NCBI GenBank assembly: GCA_043392685.1
Contig: JBHZGM010000008.1
Length of the DNA: 64,000 nucleotides
From: Metapseudomonas sp043392685
Lineage (GTDB): Bacteria > Pseudomonadota > Gammaproteobacteria > Pseudomonadales > Pseudomonadaceae
Strand: one strand, 5' to 3'
The notes beneath the pieces are model-generated. The model was not told the origin of the DNA. It made no database searches and worked only from the letters and a program-made list of their open reading frames with translations. Of this stretch, positions 1-8,110 are shown one piece after another (positions within the stretch are counted from its first letter, which is position 1; the number at the start of each line of letters is the position of its first letter). Made by a program: the position numbers and the translations under genes.

Positions 1-855
1 ACCCTGGGTGGACGGGTCGCCGAAGAACACCATCACGCTGTCGCCGACGAACTTGTCGATGGTGCCGCCGTATTTCAGGGCGATCTTCGACATGTCGTTG
101 AGGTAGTTGTTGAGCAGGTCGGTCAGTTGCTCGGCTTCCAGTTCCTCGGACAGCTCGGTAAAGCCCTTGATGTCGGAGAAGAACACGCTGAGCTTCTTGC
201 GCTGGGTTTCCAGGCGCACGCTCTTCTTGCCGCTGAAGATCATTTCCCAGACCTGGGGCGACAGATATTTGGCGAGGTTGCGGGCCAGCCGGGCGGCCTT
301 TTCCTGCTCGCGCTTGATCTCGCTCCGAGCCTGGGCCAGGCGCAGGCCCTGCTGATGCACGAAGAAGGCGGTAATGCAGATGTACAGGGTGGTGAAGAGC
401 GCGCTGACGACGGCCACCAGCGCCGGCGTGCCCACCTTGAGTGTGGGCTGCAGGGCCAGGCCGACGGCGGCCATGCTGAGCAGTGCACCACCCAGCACCA
501 GGGTCATCTGGCGCAGGCCGCCGAGGAGCATGGCGCTGAAGCACAGGGTCAGCAGCATCATCAGCGTAGGGACCACGGAGAAACCCAGCAGGACGGCGGC
601 GGCGCCGGCATGGAAGGTGTCCACGCCGAGGAGGATGCGGTCGGTGCGCTCTCCGGGGAAACGCAGGCTCAGGTGGTGGGCCAGGTGCGGGTAGAGCAGG
701 GCGTAGGGGACCATCCAGAGGATGTCGAAGCCGAAATGCTGGACGTAGGTGCCGGCGGCGATGCTGGCGGCGACGGCCATATAGGCCAGTACCCGCGAGT
801 AGTACTCACGCAGCACGGGTGTCGCAGTGGCGGGGTCGAGCAAGGTGGGCTTCAT
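1..855 (-). CDS. cyaB: Class III adenylate cyclase with MASE2 membrane domain, N-terminal part
   Basis: The gene runs off the left edge, so only the first 285 residues are present. Residues about 20-165 form several hydrophobic segments resembling a MASE2 sensor domain. A short charged linker follows at 175-195, then the start of a class III nucleotide cyclase domain. FSDIKGFTELS (first metal-binding Asp about 228) and DKFVGDSVMVFFGDP (second Asp about 272) are the metal-binding signatures. The product would make cAMP at the inner membrane; the CyaB homologue of P. aeruginosa feeds the Vfr regulon. The start is the ATG at 855, giving MKPTLLDP. The catalytic C-terminus is not visible, so adenylate rather than guanylate specificity rests on family resemblance. 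Confidence 0.8.
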   Translation of the reverse strand, partial: MKPTLLDPATATPVLREYYSRVLAYMAVAASIAAGTYVQHFGFDILWMVPYALLYPHLAHHLSLRFPGERTDRILLGVDTFHAGAAAVLLGFSVVPTLMMLLTLCFSAMLLGGLRQMTLVLGGALLSMAAVGLALQPTLKVGTPALVAVVSALFTTLYICITAFFVHQQGLRLAQARSEIKREQEKAARLARNLAKYLSPQVWEMIFSGKKSVRLETQRKKLSVFFSDIKGFTELSEELEAEQLTDLLNNYLNDMSKIALKYGGTIDKFVGDSVMVFFGDPSTQG

Positions 856-1002
856 GGCTTGGATCTGTCCCTGGTGCTTTCTTGACGCCGGGTTGCAGTG
901 TCGGGAAAACGCTGCAAGTCCTGGGCCATGGCTTCGGCTGGTTCGGGATCATAACCAAGCGGGGGACCGGCGGCCAAGCTGGCGCCAGCCCCTTCGTTCT
1001 CA

Positions 1003-1140
1003 GAACCTGTTCACGAGCTTGCGAGCTAGCGCCATGCAAGGAAAAACAGGCTAGGACGCGGAGTTTACGGCTGCAAATGAGCACTCCGAGGCTGTTTCTA
1101 ACGCTGCAGGGCCGACGCGCAGCTGAGCGTGAGCGGGTTC
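1003..1140 (-). repeat. Dispersed structured repeat, family A, copy 1
   Basis: Read on the minus strand, this space is clearly related to 45034-45160. Shared blocks in the same order are GCTGCGCGTCGG, CCTCGGA-TGCTCATTT, CCGTAAACT-CGC and GCTAGCTCGC. The ends carry an imperfect inverted repeat (CTCAGAACC at 999-1007, GGTTCTCAG at 1136-1144). It begins at the stop codon of the Mpo1-like gene and lies in the same orientation as that gene, so it would form its 3' untranslated region. The rest of 856-1002 shows no gene. Confidence 0.7.
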
Positions 1141-1458
1141 TCAGAAGCGGATGCGGCCGGTCAGGGCATCCCTCAGCATCACCCAGTCGCCCATGAGGCT
1201 GTAGAGCGGGTACTTGAAGGTGGCCGGCTTGTTCTTCTCGAAGACGAAGTGCCCCACCCAGGCAAAGCCGTAGCCGGCGAAGGGAATGGCCAGCAGCCAG
1301 AGCCACTGCTGGGTCGCCAGGGCGTAGCCGAGGATGCCGAGCACCAGCAGGCTGCCCACGTAATGGAGGCGGCGGCAGGTGTCGTTGCTGTGCTCCTGCA
1401 GGTAGAAGGGATAGAACTCGGCGAAGCTTTGGAAGCGTTGGATGGACTCGGTGGGCAT
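1141..1458 (-). CDS. Mpo1-like (DUF962) small membrane protein
   Basis: This 105-residue protein has the Mpo1/YGL010w-like (DUF962) layout: an N-terminal segment with FYLQEHSN and RRLHYVGS, followed by hydrophobic helices and the AWVGHFVFEKNKPATF motif. The conserved His/Asn-rich motifs match the family in which yeast Mpo1 acts as an Fe(II)-dependent dioxygenase of 2-hydroxy fatty acids. Bacterial members are uncharacterised, so the reaction here is only an analogy. Length is normal for the short bacterial form. It is transcribed alone, divergent from the AraC-type regulator at 1601, with an inverted repeat in the shared upstream space. Confidence 0.8.
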   Translation of the reverse strand: MPTESIQRFQSFAEFYPFYLQEHSNDTCRRLHYVGSLLVLGILGYALATQQWLWLLAIPFAGYGFAWVGHFVFEKNKPATFKYPLYSLMGDWVMLRDALTGRIRF

Positions 1459-1463
1459 GGCGG

Positions 1464-1492
1464 CTGCTCCAGGTTCTTGTTGTCTGGAGCAG
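1464..1492. promoter_or_regulatory. Inverted repeat between divergent genes
   Basis: CTGCTCCAG at 1464-1472 and CTGGAGCAG at 1484-1492 form perfect 9-bp arms with an 11-nt spacer, 6 bp upstream of the Mpo1-like start codon. It could be an operator or a leader hairpin for that gene. No factor can be named. Confidence 0.4.
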
Positions 1493-1600
1493 TGTAGGAC
1501 GGGTGTCTCCTGAGGCCAGTGACAATGGGCGCCACTTTAGTATCCTTGCCGGCACGCCGCCCTGCTGGCGGCTGCCTTGAACTTCAGAACAAAAGGCGCC

Positions 1601-2611
1601 ATGAGCGAACGCACGACTTCTTCGAGTTGGGCCCTGGGCATAGTCCAGGCGTTGGAAATGGGCGGTGTTGACTGCCGTAATCTGTTCCCCGAACTCGGCC
1701 TCGACTACCAGGCACTGAACGATCCCGATGCCCGTTTCCCCCAGGACGGCATGACCCGGCTGTGGCTGCGCGCCGTCGAACTGTCCGGCAATCCGGCCAT
1801 CGGCCTGAACATGGCCAAGGTGGTGCGCCCGGCATCCTTCCATGTGGTGGGCTATGCACTGATGTCCAGCCGGACCCTCAAGGAGGGGTTCGCGCGGCTG
1901 GTGCGCTACCAGCGGATCATCGCCGAAGGTTCCGATCTCAGCTTCTGCGCCAGGCCGGAGGGCTACGAGCTGCGCCTGTCCATCCATGGCGACCGCCTGC
2001 CGCCGGCCCGGCAGAGCGCGGAAGCCTCCATGGCTTATTGCCTGGCATTCTGCCGCTGGATGACCGGACGGCCGATCAACCCGCTGGAAATCTGCTTCCA
2101 GGGGCCGCCGCCGGCAGACCTGGAACCTTATCGCCAGGTCTTCCAGGCACCTTTGCGCTTCAACGCCGAGCACTGCACCCTGCTGTTCAGCCGGGCCGAC
2201 ATGGACACGCCGCTGCCCTCCGCCAATGAATCCCTGGCCCAGTTGCATGACCGCTTCGCCGGCGATTACCTGGCGCGCTTTTCCGGCACCCGCGTTACCC
2301 ACCAGGTACGACAGGTGCTTTGCCGCCTGCTGCCCCAGGGCGAGCCCAAGCGCGAAGTGGTGGCGAGCCTGATGCATCTGTCGCAGCGCACCTTGCAGCG
2401 CCGCCTGCAGGAGGAGGGGGTCAGCTTCCAGCAACTGCTGGACGACACCCGCCGCGAACTGGCCGAGCAGTACCTGGCGCAACCCAACCTGACCTTGCTG
2501 GAGATTGCCTATCTGCTGGGGTTCGCCGATCCGAGCAACTTCTTCCGGGCTTTCCGCCGCTGGTTCGACAGCACCCCCGGCGAGTACCGCGCGCGGCTGG
2601 AAGAGGCCTGA
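1601..2611 (+). CDS. AraC-family transcriptional regulator (OruR-like type)
   Basis: The 336-residue protein has an N-terminal arabinose-binding-superfamily domain typical of long AraC regulators (about residues 15-205) and a C-terminal AraC helix-turn-helix domain. SQRTLQRRLQEEGVSF is the first HTH and ADPSNFFRAFRRW plus TPGEYR form the second HTH and end. I chose the ATG at 1601 because AAAAGG lies 5-10 nt upstream; an in-frame TTG at 1577 would add eight residues. The ligand and target are unknown. The only obvious neighbours it could control are the divergent Mpo1-like gene and itself. Confidence 0.85.
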   Translation: MSERTTSSSWALGIVQALEMGGVDCRNLFPELGLDYQALNDPDARFPQDGMTRLWLRAVELSGNPAIGLNMAKVVRPASFHVVGYALMSSRTLKEGFARLVRYQRIIAEGSDLSFCARPEGYELRLSIHGDRLPPARQSAEASMAYCLAFCRWMTGRPINPLEICFQGPPPADLEPYRQVFQAPLRFNAEHCTLLFSRADMDTPLPSANESLAQLHDRFAGDYLARFSGTRVTHQVRQVLCRLLPQGEPKREVVASLMHLSQRTLQRRLQEEGVSFQQLLDDTRRELAEQYLAQPNLTLLEIAYLLGFADPSNFFRAFRRWFDSTPGEYRARLEEA

Positions 2612-2630
2612 TGCGCTTCAGCTCTGGAGA

Positions 2631-2775
2631 TTGGCTTGGTCTGAGGAAGGAGGCCCAACTCTACAAGGCGAGGCCGCTGCGTTGGGTTATGCAAGCTCGC
2701 GGCGTGCCGCCCGACCCAATCTACGAAAGCCTACCCGCCCTGTGTGAGCGAATTCATTCGCGATTGAATTCGCCA
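2631..2775 (+). repeat. Composite REP-like repeat, family B, copy 1
   Basis: This element lies between the convergent AraC and trkH genes. It ends in a palindrome with GCGAATTC (2748-2755) and GAATTCGC (2766-2773) around ATTCGCGATT. The preceding about 110 bases contain GAGGCCCAAC, CCGCTGCGTTGG, GCAAGCTCGC and CCGCCCGACCCAAT. The reverse complement of 14015-14146 carries the same blocks in the same order. The space holds no gene and no clear uracil-tract terminator. Confidence 0.75.
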
Positions 2776-2786
2776 CGGTACCGGCC

Positions 2787-4241
2787 TCAATGCCGCCAGA
2801 AGTAGGGCGTCAGCAGCACCAGCACGGTAAGGATTTCCAGGCGGCCCAGCAGCATGCCCAGGGTCAGCAGCCACTTGGCGCTGTCCGGCAGGCTGGAGAA
2901 GTTGCCGGCCGGGCCGATGATCTCGCCCAGGCCCGGGCCCACGCCCGACACGGTGGCGGCGGCGCCGGTGAGGGCGGTGATCCAGTCCAGCCCCAGCAAC
3001 GACAAGCCCAGGGCGATGGCGCTGATGATGATGGTGAAGAAGAAGGAGAAGGTCAGGATCGAGCGGACGATGTCGTCGTCCAGGCGATGGCCATTGTAGA
3101 TCTGCTTGATCACCGCGCGCGGGTGCACCAGTTGCTGGAGGTTGGCCTTGAGCAGGATGTAGGCCACCTGGAAGCGGAAGATCTTGATCCCGCCGGCGGT
3201 GGAGCCGGAGCAGCCGCCGACGAAGCCCAGGTAGAAGAACAGCATCAGCGAGAAGTTGCCCCAGAGGCTGTAGTCGCCCAGGGCGAAGCCGGTGGTGGTG
3301 AGCACCGAGGTGGTATTCACCGCGACGTGGCGCAGCGCGTCCAGCCAGGGCAGCTTGGTCGTCAGCCAGTACCAGGTGCCGAGCACCAGCCAGATGACCA
3401 GCAGCAGGCCGAGGAAGCCCCGTACCTGCTCGTCCTTGAACAGCGCCATGCGATGGCCGCGCAGCACCGACACGTAGAGCATGAATGGCAGGCTGCCGAG
3501 GATCATCACCACCACCGCCACCCAGTGCACCGCCGGCAGATCCCACTTGGCCAGGGACTGGTCGGAGGTGGAGAAACCGCCGGTGGAGATGGCCGACATG
3601 GCGTGGTTGACCGCATCGAACACGCCCATGCCCGCTGCCCAGAACGCCAGGCTGCCGAGCAGGGTGAAGCCCACGTAGATGGCGACGATGTACTTGGCCA
3701 CCATGTGCGAGCGCGGCATGACCTTCTCCGAGCGATCGGAGGATTCGGTCTGGAACAGGCGCATGCCACCGATGCGCAGCAGCGGCAGGATCGCCACCGC
3801 CATGCCGATGAAGCCGATGCCCCCCAGCCAGTGCAGCAGCGAGCGCCAGATGAGGATGCCCGGTGACATGCTGTCCAGGCCGCTCAGCACCGTGGCGCCG
3901 GTGGCGGTGATGCCGGACATGCTCTCGAAGTAGGCGTCGGTGTAGCTGATGTGCTGGGTGAACAGGAAGGGCAGGGCCGCGAAGATGCCCACGATGACCC
4001 AGCTCGACACCGTCAGCAGGTACATGTCGCGCGGGCGCAGGTGCACGTGCTCCGGACGCCCGGGGATGACCAGCGCCAGGCCCGCGACGAAGGTGATCAG
4101 GCTGGACCAGATGAAGGAGTGGACGCCGTCGGTGCGCTCGTAGAACACCAGGGTCAGCACGGGAATGGCCATGCTGACTGCGAGGGTGATCAGGAAGATG
4201 CCGATGAGAAAGCCGATGATGCGGAGAGTCGGCAGGGCCAT
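2787..4241 (-). CDS. trkH: Trk-type potassium uptake transporter TrkH
   Basis: TrkH is the membrane pore subunit of the low-affinity Trk K+ uptake system and works with the NAD-binding peripheral protein TrkA, which is not in this window. The 484-residue product is of normal length and strongly hydrophobic throughout. It has the repeated pore signatures of the family (SGITATGATVLSGLD, AISTGGFSTSDQS, TTTGFALGDY and GVGPGLGEIIGPAGNF), each supplying a selectivity-filter glycine. The start MALPTLRIIGF begins directly with the first membrane helix. It is monocistronic, facing the AraC gene tail to tail and diverging from the nitroreductase gene. Regulation is not visible. Confidence 0.95.
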   Translation of the reverse strand: MALPTLRIIGFLIGIFLITLAVSMAIPVLTLVFYERTDGVHSFIWSSLITFVAGLALVIPGRPEHVHLRPRDMYLLTVSSWVIVGIFAALPFLFTQHISYTDAYFESMSGITATGATVLSGLDSMSPGILIWRSLLHWLGGIGFIGMAVAILPLLRIGGMRLFQTESSDRSEKVMPRSHMVAKYIVAIYVGFTLLGSLAFWAAGMGVFDAVNHAMSAISTGGFSTSDQSLAKWDLPAVHWVAVVVMILGSLPFMLYVSVLRGHRMALFKDEQVRGFLGLLLVIWLVLGTWYWLTTKLPWLDALRHVAVNTTSVLTTTGFALGDYSLWGNFSLMLFFYLGFVGGCSGSTAGGIKIFRFQVAYILLKANLQQLVHPRAVIKQIYNGHRLDDDIVRSILTFSFFFTIIISAIALGLSLLGLDWITALTGAAATVSGVGPGLGEIIGPAGNFSSLPDSAKWLLTLGMLLGRLEILTVLVLLTPYFWRH

Positions 4242-4429
4242 GGGTTCTTAATCTGGCTGATGGGCGAAAGGCGCAATTCTAACCGCGCCCCGCGCCCTGT
4301 AAACCCGGCGCCTGGGCGGGAGCCTGGCTCGCCATGCGTCCTGCTCGCTTCGAGGGGGCCTGATCGGGCTTCAGGACTGAGTCGCGTTATCGGCTAGAAT
4401 GCCGGTTCCCTGATTTCTGGAGGTGGCCG

Positions 4430-4987
4430 ATGGAGGCTCTCGACGCTCTGCTCAATCGCGTATCCTTGGCTCGCTTGCAGGAGCCGGCGCCGGACGCCGC
4501 CCAGCGCGAGGTGCTGTTCCGTGCCGCTCTGCGTGCCCCGGATCACGGCTACCTGCGCCCCTGGCGTTTCCTCTGCATCGAGGGCGCGGCGCGCGAGAAG
4601 CTTGGCGAGCTGTTCGTTTCCGCCGTGTTGGCCAGGGACCCGCATGTCCCGGAAGCGGTCACGACCAAGGCCCGCAACATGCCGATGCGGGCGCCGCTGG
4701 TGGTGGTGGTGATCGCCAGGTTGCAGTCCGGTCACAAGGTGCCGGAGGTGGAGCAGCTGCTTTCGGCCGGCTGCGCCGCCCACAGTATCCTGCTGGCCGC
4801 CCATGCCCAGGGCCTGGGCGCCATCTGGCGTACCGGCGAGATGGCTTATGACCTCAATGTCGCTGCTGGCCTCGGGCTCGCGGAGAACGAGCGGGTGGTC
4901 GGTTTCCTCTACCTGGGTAGCGCCGAGGGCGAGCGCCGCGCCGCGCCGGAGCTGGCTCCGGCGGACTTCGTCCAGAGCTGGGGCTGA
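4430..4987 (+). CDS. Nitroreductase family protein (YdjA-like)
   Basis: The 185-residue protein is a short FMN-dependent nitroreductase. RAALRAPDHGYLRPWRF is the N-terminal FMN-phosphate-binding motif, with an H/P-rich substitution as in E. coli YdjA. GAIWRTGEMAYD, NERVVGFLYLG and a C-terminal Trp match the small YdjA-type subfamily. Such enzymes use NAD(P)H to reduce nitro or other oxidised substrates as dimers in the cytosol; the physiological substrate is unknown. GGAGG at 4419-4423 fixes the ATG at 4430. The stop codon abuts the stop of the convergent sensor kinase gene. Confidence 0.88.
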   Translation: MEALDALLNRVSLARLQEPAPDAAQREVLFRAALRAPDHGYLRPWRFLCIEGAAREKLGELFVSAVLARDPHVPEAVTTKARNMPMRAPLVVVVIARLQSGHKVPEVEQLLSAGCAAHSILLAAHAQGLGAIWRTGEMAYDLNVAAGLGLAENERVVGFLYLGSAEGERRAAPELAPADFVQSWG

Positions 4988-6313
4988 TCAGGCCTTCAGC
5001 GCAGCGGGTAATTCCAGGGTGGCGATGAAGCCGCCCTCGGGATGATTGTCCAGCCGCAGATGGCCTCCGAGGCGTTCCACCGCGCGGCAGGCGATGGCCA
5101 GCCCCAGCCCGTGGCCGGCACCGGATTGGTTGGGCGCGCGGAAGAAGGGTTCCCCCAGCTGCGCCAGGTGTTCCGGCAGCACCCCGGGACCGTGGTCGCG
5201 GACCCTGATCGTCAGGCCGGCGTTCTGCTCCGTTACCGTCACCTCCACCGGCTGACCCTGCGGGTTGAAGCGCAGGGCATTGCGCAGCAGGTTGTCCAGC
5301 GCCCGTTCCAGCATGTCCGGCCAGCCTTCGAGCTGCGGCTCGCCGCGGCAGTCGATGCGCACCTCCTGTTCCGGCGCCAGCAGCCGGGCGTCTTCCTTTA
5401 GTTTTGTCAGCAGCGGCCGTACGGCGATGATCTGCCTCGCGCCCGGTTCCGCGTCCAGCCGGGCCAGGGCGAGGATTTCGGCGATCAGTGCTTCCAGGCG
5501 GTCGCATTCCTGGCTCAGGCGTGGCCAGAGGGCTTCCCGCTGCTGAGGTTCGGCCCGCTCGGCCAGGGCCAGGGCGATGCGCAGGCGCGCCAGGGGGGAG
5601 CGCAGTTCGTGGGACACGTCGCGCAGCAGCTGGCGCTGGCTGCCGATCAGGCCCTGCAGGCGCTGGCCCATGCGATTGAAGTCGCCGGCCAGGACGCCCA
5701 GCTCATCCCGGCGGCGCGCCAAGCGGGCGAGGCTGTCCTGCTGGTAGGCGGTCTGGCCGAGGTCGTGTACGGCCCGGCGCAGGCGATCCAGCGGGCGGGT
5801 GATGGACAGCGTCAGGGCCAGGCTGAACAGGGTCAGCACCACCAGGGCGATGCCCAGCGCGCTGATCGGCCAGAGCAGGCTGCCGCGATGCCAGGCGTCG
5901 AGTTCGGAGTAGGGGATACGGTAGATGAGCAGGTAGGACTCGTCACTGGATGGGCTGGTGTATTCCTCGGTCATGCGCCGCCAGGGCAGGCGGCGCGGGT
6001 TCTGGTGGCGAGCTTCGAAAGCCGCGGCGCGAGGCGGGAAGGTGCCTTCGACCACGGGTTGGCCGGTGTCGTTGAGAATCTGCACGTCGATCCGTGCGCG
6101 ATGGCGGAAGTGTTCCAGATAGCGCTGGGTGTCGTCGGCTCCCTGGTCTTCGTAGCGTTGCACCAGGCGTTCGGCCAGGCCCTGGAGGGAAGGATGATGG
6201 TTGAGGATCCAGGCATCCTGGTTCAGGGCGCGACCCAGCAGGATGGACAGGCCGGCCACCAGGGCCAGGGCCAGCCACAGGGTGGCCAGGATTCGCCAGA
6301 AGAGTGAACGCAC
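4988..6313 (-). CDS. Envelope-stress sensor histidine kinase (CpxA-like)
   Basis: An inner-membrane histidine kinase of about 441 residues. It has a first membrane helix at about 5-27, a periplasmic loop of about 120 residues, a second helix at 147-170, HAMP (about 172-225), a HisKA domain with phospho-accepting His in RDVSHELRSPLARLR (about 235), and an HATPase domain with NLLRNALRF, RDHGPGV and GHGLGLAI. I prefer the GTG at 6313 because AGGAG lies about 7 nt upstream; a TTG at 6334 is an in-frame alternative. It is the third gene of the response regulator - Spy-like - kinase set and is separated from the Spy-like gene by a hairpin terminator, so its level is probably reduced relative to the others. 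Confidence 0.9.
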   Translation of the reverse strand: MRSLFWRILATLWLALALVAGLSILLGRALNQDAWILNHHPSLQGLAERLVQRYEDQGADDTQRYLEHFRHRARIDVQILNDTGQPVVEGTFPPRAAAFEARHQNPRRLPWRRMTEEYTSPSSDESYLLIYRIPYSELDAWHRGSLLWPISALGIALVVLTLFSLALTLSITRPLDRLRRAVHDLGQTAYQQDSLARLARRRDELGVLAGDFNRMGQRLQGLIGSQRQLLRDVSHELRSPLARLRIALALAERAEPQQREALWPRLSQECDRLEALIAEILALARLDAEPGARQIIAVRPLLTKLKEDARLLAPEQEVRIDCRGEPQLEGWPDMLERALDNLLRNALRFNPQGQPVEVTVTEQNAGLTIRVRDHGPGVLPEHLAQLGEPFFRAPNQSGAGHGLGLAIACRAVERLGGHLRLDNHPEGGFIATLELPAALKA

Positions 6314-6332
6314 GGGGTAGCTCCTGAACGGC

Positions 6333-6369
6333 AAAACCCACCAGGTCGGGAGGGGATGACCTGGTGGGT
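6333..6369 (-). terminator. Intrinsic terminator/attenuator inside the cpx-like operon
   Basis: ACCCACCAGGTC (6336-6347) pairs perfectly with GACCTGGTGGGT (6358-6369) over 12 bp, and on the minus strand is followed by TTTT. It sits between the Spy-like gene and the kinase, just ahead of the kinase ribosome binding site. Transcription should therefore partly stop before the kinase is read. Confidence 0.75.
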
Positions 6370-6406
6370 GTCGGGGTCGATGCCGGCGGCCGTGGCCGCC
6401 CGGCGA

Positions 6407-6817
6407 TTATTGGGCCTTCTTGTCCTTCTCGGCTTTCCAGGCTTCGAACTCGGCACGTTCGGCGCGGCGTTCTTCCATCTTCTTCTGGATTTCGTCGAAG
6501 GTCTTCTGCTGATCGGGTTTCAGCTGGGCGCGGATGGCGTCGCGATTCTTGGTTTCGGCGGCCTTGAGTTCGTCCTGCATGGCCTTCTTCTCGGCGGCCG
6601 GCAGCTTGTCCAGGTAACGCTGGGTGATTTCGTGGCGGGCCTTCATCTGGTCGCGCATCAGCTTGCCGATTTCGTGGCGCTGTTCCTGAGTCAGGTTCAG
6701 CTCCCTGTACATGTGGCCACCAAAACCGCGCTCATGGCGCGGGCCGCCTTCCGGCATGGCCATGGCCATGGTCGGCAGGGTAGCGGCGAGCAGCAGGGCG
6801 GTGAGGGTCTTGCGCAT
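6407..6817 (-). CDS. Spy/CpxP-family periplasmic chaperone-like protein
   Basis: The 136-residue protein has a cleavable signal peptide (MRKTLTALLLAATLPTMAMA) and a highly charged helical body. LNLTQEQRHEI and LKPDQQKTFDEI are the two LTxxQ-type motifs that define the Spy/CpxP family. These proteins bind unfolded periplasmic proteins, and CpxP also damps the Cpx sensor. Its place between a CpxR-like regulator and a CpxA-like kinase fits a feedback chaperone, but the damping role is inferred. The C-terminus is Lys/Glu-rich (EAWKAEKDKKAQ). A terminator follows 38 nt downstream. Confidence 0.85.
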   Translation of the reverse strand: MRKTLTALLLAATLPTMAMAMPEGGPRHERGFGGHMYRELNLTQEQRHEIGKLMRDQMKARHEITQRYLDKLPAAEKKAMQDELKAAETKNRDAIRAQLKPDQQKTFDEIQKKMEERRAERAEFEAWKAEKDKKAQ

Positions 6818-6927
6818 GGCGGTTCTCCTAGTCTCGATTCCGGCCGGTTGCCGGATGTGCCCAGTCTAGGGATGGCAAGGTCAAGGGCAGTCAGTCCTGG
6901 GTAAAGCCTCGGTAAAGACGCGGCCCG

Positions 6928-7605
6928 CTACGCGCTGTAGTAATAGCCGCGACTGCGCAGGGCGAGGATGCGTGGACGACCGTCGGCGTGGGGGCCGAGC
7001 TTCTTGCGCAGGTTGCTGACGTGCATGTCCAGGCTGCGGTCGTAGAGGGTCAGTTTGCGGCCCAGGGCCAGCTGCGCCAGTTGCTGTTTGTCCAGCGGTT
7101 CGCCGGGTTGGCGCAGCAGCGCTTCGAGCAGGCGGCCTTCGGACAGGGTCAGGCTGATTTCGTGGCCGCCGACGGTGACGATGCCGCGCACCGGGCTGTA
7201 GCAGAGGTCGCCCAGCTCCAGCTGGCTGGACGGCTGTGGTGGCTGAGTGCGGCGCAACACGGCACGCAGCCGTGCGGTGAGCTCACGGGGATCGCAGGGC
7301 TTGGCCAGGTAGTCGTCGGCGCCCAGCTCCAGGCCGAGGATGCGGTCCAGGGGTTCGCCACGGGCGGAAAGCATCAGCACCGGCAGCTCGGGATGGTCGC
7401 TGCGCAGTTGCTTGAGCAGCTCCAGGCCGCTGCCGTCGGGCAGCATCACATCGAGCACCACTGCCGACGGGGCATGCTCGGCCAGGGCGACGCGCGCCGA
7501 CTGGCCGTCATGGCAGGCGCGGACGTGGAAACCTTCCTGGCTGAGCCAGCTGATCAGCAGCTCGCAGAGTTCCTGGTCGTCGTCGATAAGCAGCAGTTCA
7601 CTCAT
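6928..7605 (-). CDS. OmpR-family response regulator (CpxR-like)
   Basis: The 225-residue protein has a receiver domain with acidic pocket LLIDDDQEL, phospho-accepting Asp52 in VVLDVMLPDGSG and conserved Lys in DDYLAKPCDP. A winged-helix DNA-binding domain follows (about 130-225), ending in RSRGYYYSA. It should be phosphorylated by the kinase encoded at 4988-6313. The ATG at 7605 is chosen because the receiver domain begins immediately (MSELLLIDDD); an upstream GTG in frame would add an unlikely Arg/Pro-rich tail. It starts 8 nt after the stop of the coiled-coil gene, so the two are probably co-transcribed. Confidence 0.92.
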   Translation of the reverse strand: MSELLLIDDDQELCELLISWLSQEGFHVRACHDGQSARVALAEHAPSAVVLDVMLPDGSGLELLKQLRSDHPELPVLMLSARGEPLDRILGLELGADDYLAKPCDPRELTARLRAVLRRTQPPQPSSQLELGDLCYSPVRGIVTVGGHEISLTLSEGRLLEALLRQPGEPLDKQQLAQLALGRKLTLYDRSLDMHVSNLRKKLGPHADGRPRILALRSRGYYYSA

Positions 7606-7613
7606 GGTGCGGG

Positions 7614-8066
7614 TCAATTGATCCATTGACGGCGCTGACGGCGCCCGCCACGGGCGATCAGGCCGGTAATCAGGGAGAGCAGGGCGACGCCGCCGCCCAC
7701 CGCGAACCATGCCTGCTGTTCGCTCAGCAGGCGCGGAGGCTGGGCCGCCAGGGCTTCCTTGAGCTGCAACTTGAGGCGCTGGTTTTCCTGGCGCAGGCGA
7801 GTGAGCTGGGCATTCTCACGCTCGCTGCTGGCGGCTTCCAGGCGGGCGTTCAGTTCGTTGCGCTGGCGTTCGCTGTCTGCGAGCTGGCGCTTGAGCTGGT
7901 CGAACTGGGCGACCAGGGCGTCGTTCACGGGCGCCAGCGCGGCGGGGGCAACTGCAGGCGCCGGAGCGATCACCGCCGCCGGCGCCGTGGGTTGGGTTTC
8001 TTCAGCCTGGGCCAGGCTGCAGAGCAGCGCGGCGGTTAACAGCGGGGGCAATTGACCGACGTGCAT
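7614..8066 (-). CDS. Signal-peptide, coiled-coil, single-anchor membrane protein
   Basis: I do not recognise a named family with certainty. The 150-residue product has a signal peptide (ending near LCSLAQA), an Ala/Pro-rich stretch (about 22-45), a coiled coil rich in Gln/Arg/Glu/Leu (about 48-105), a C-terminal membrane helix (AWFAVGGGVALLSLITGLIA) and a basic tail RGGRRQRRQWIN. This is the tail half of the YgiM/TIGR04211 layout (SH3 domain, coiled coil, anchor) without an SH3 domain. Its position directly ahead of the CpxR-like regulator suggests an envelope-related role. No function is assigned. Confidence 0.7.
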   Translation of the reverse strand: MHVGQLPPLLTAALLCSLAQAEETQPTAPAAVIAPAPAVAPAALAPVNDALVAQFDQLKRQLADSERQRNELNARLEAASSERENAQLTRLRQENQRLKLQLKEALAAQPPRLLSEQQAWFAVGGGVALLSLITGLIARGGRRQRRQWIN

Positions 8067-8110
8067 GGGAACTCCTTTTTCCTGGCGTGGGACGGCTGGA
8101 GAACAATGCC

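Noticed and set aside
806..2482. 558-codon minus-strand frame across the Mpo1-like and AraC genes
   Set aside because: It conflicts with two better-supported genes and with the repeat A element; no motif.
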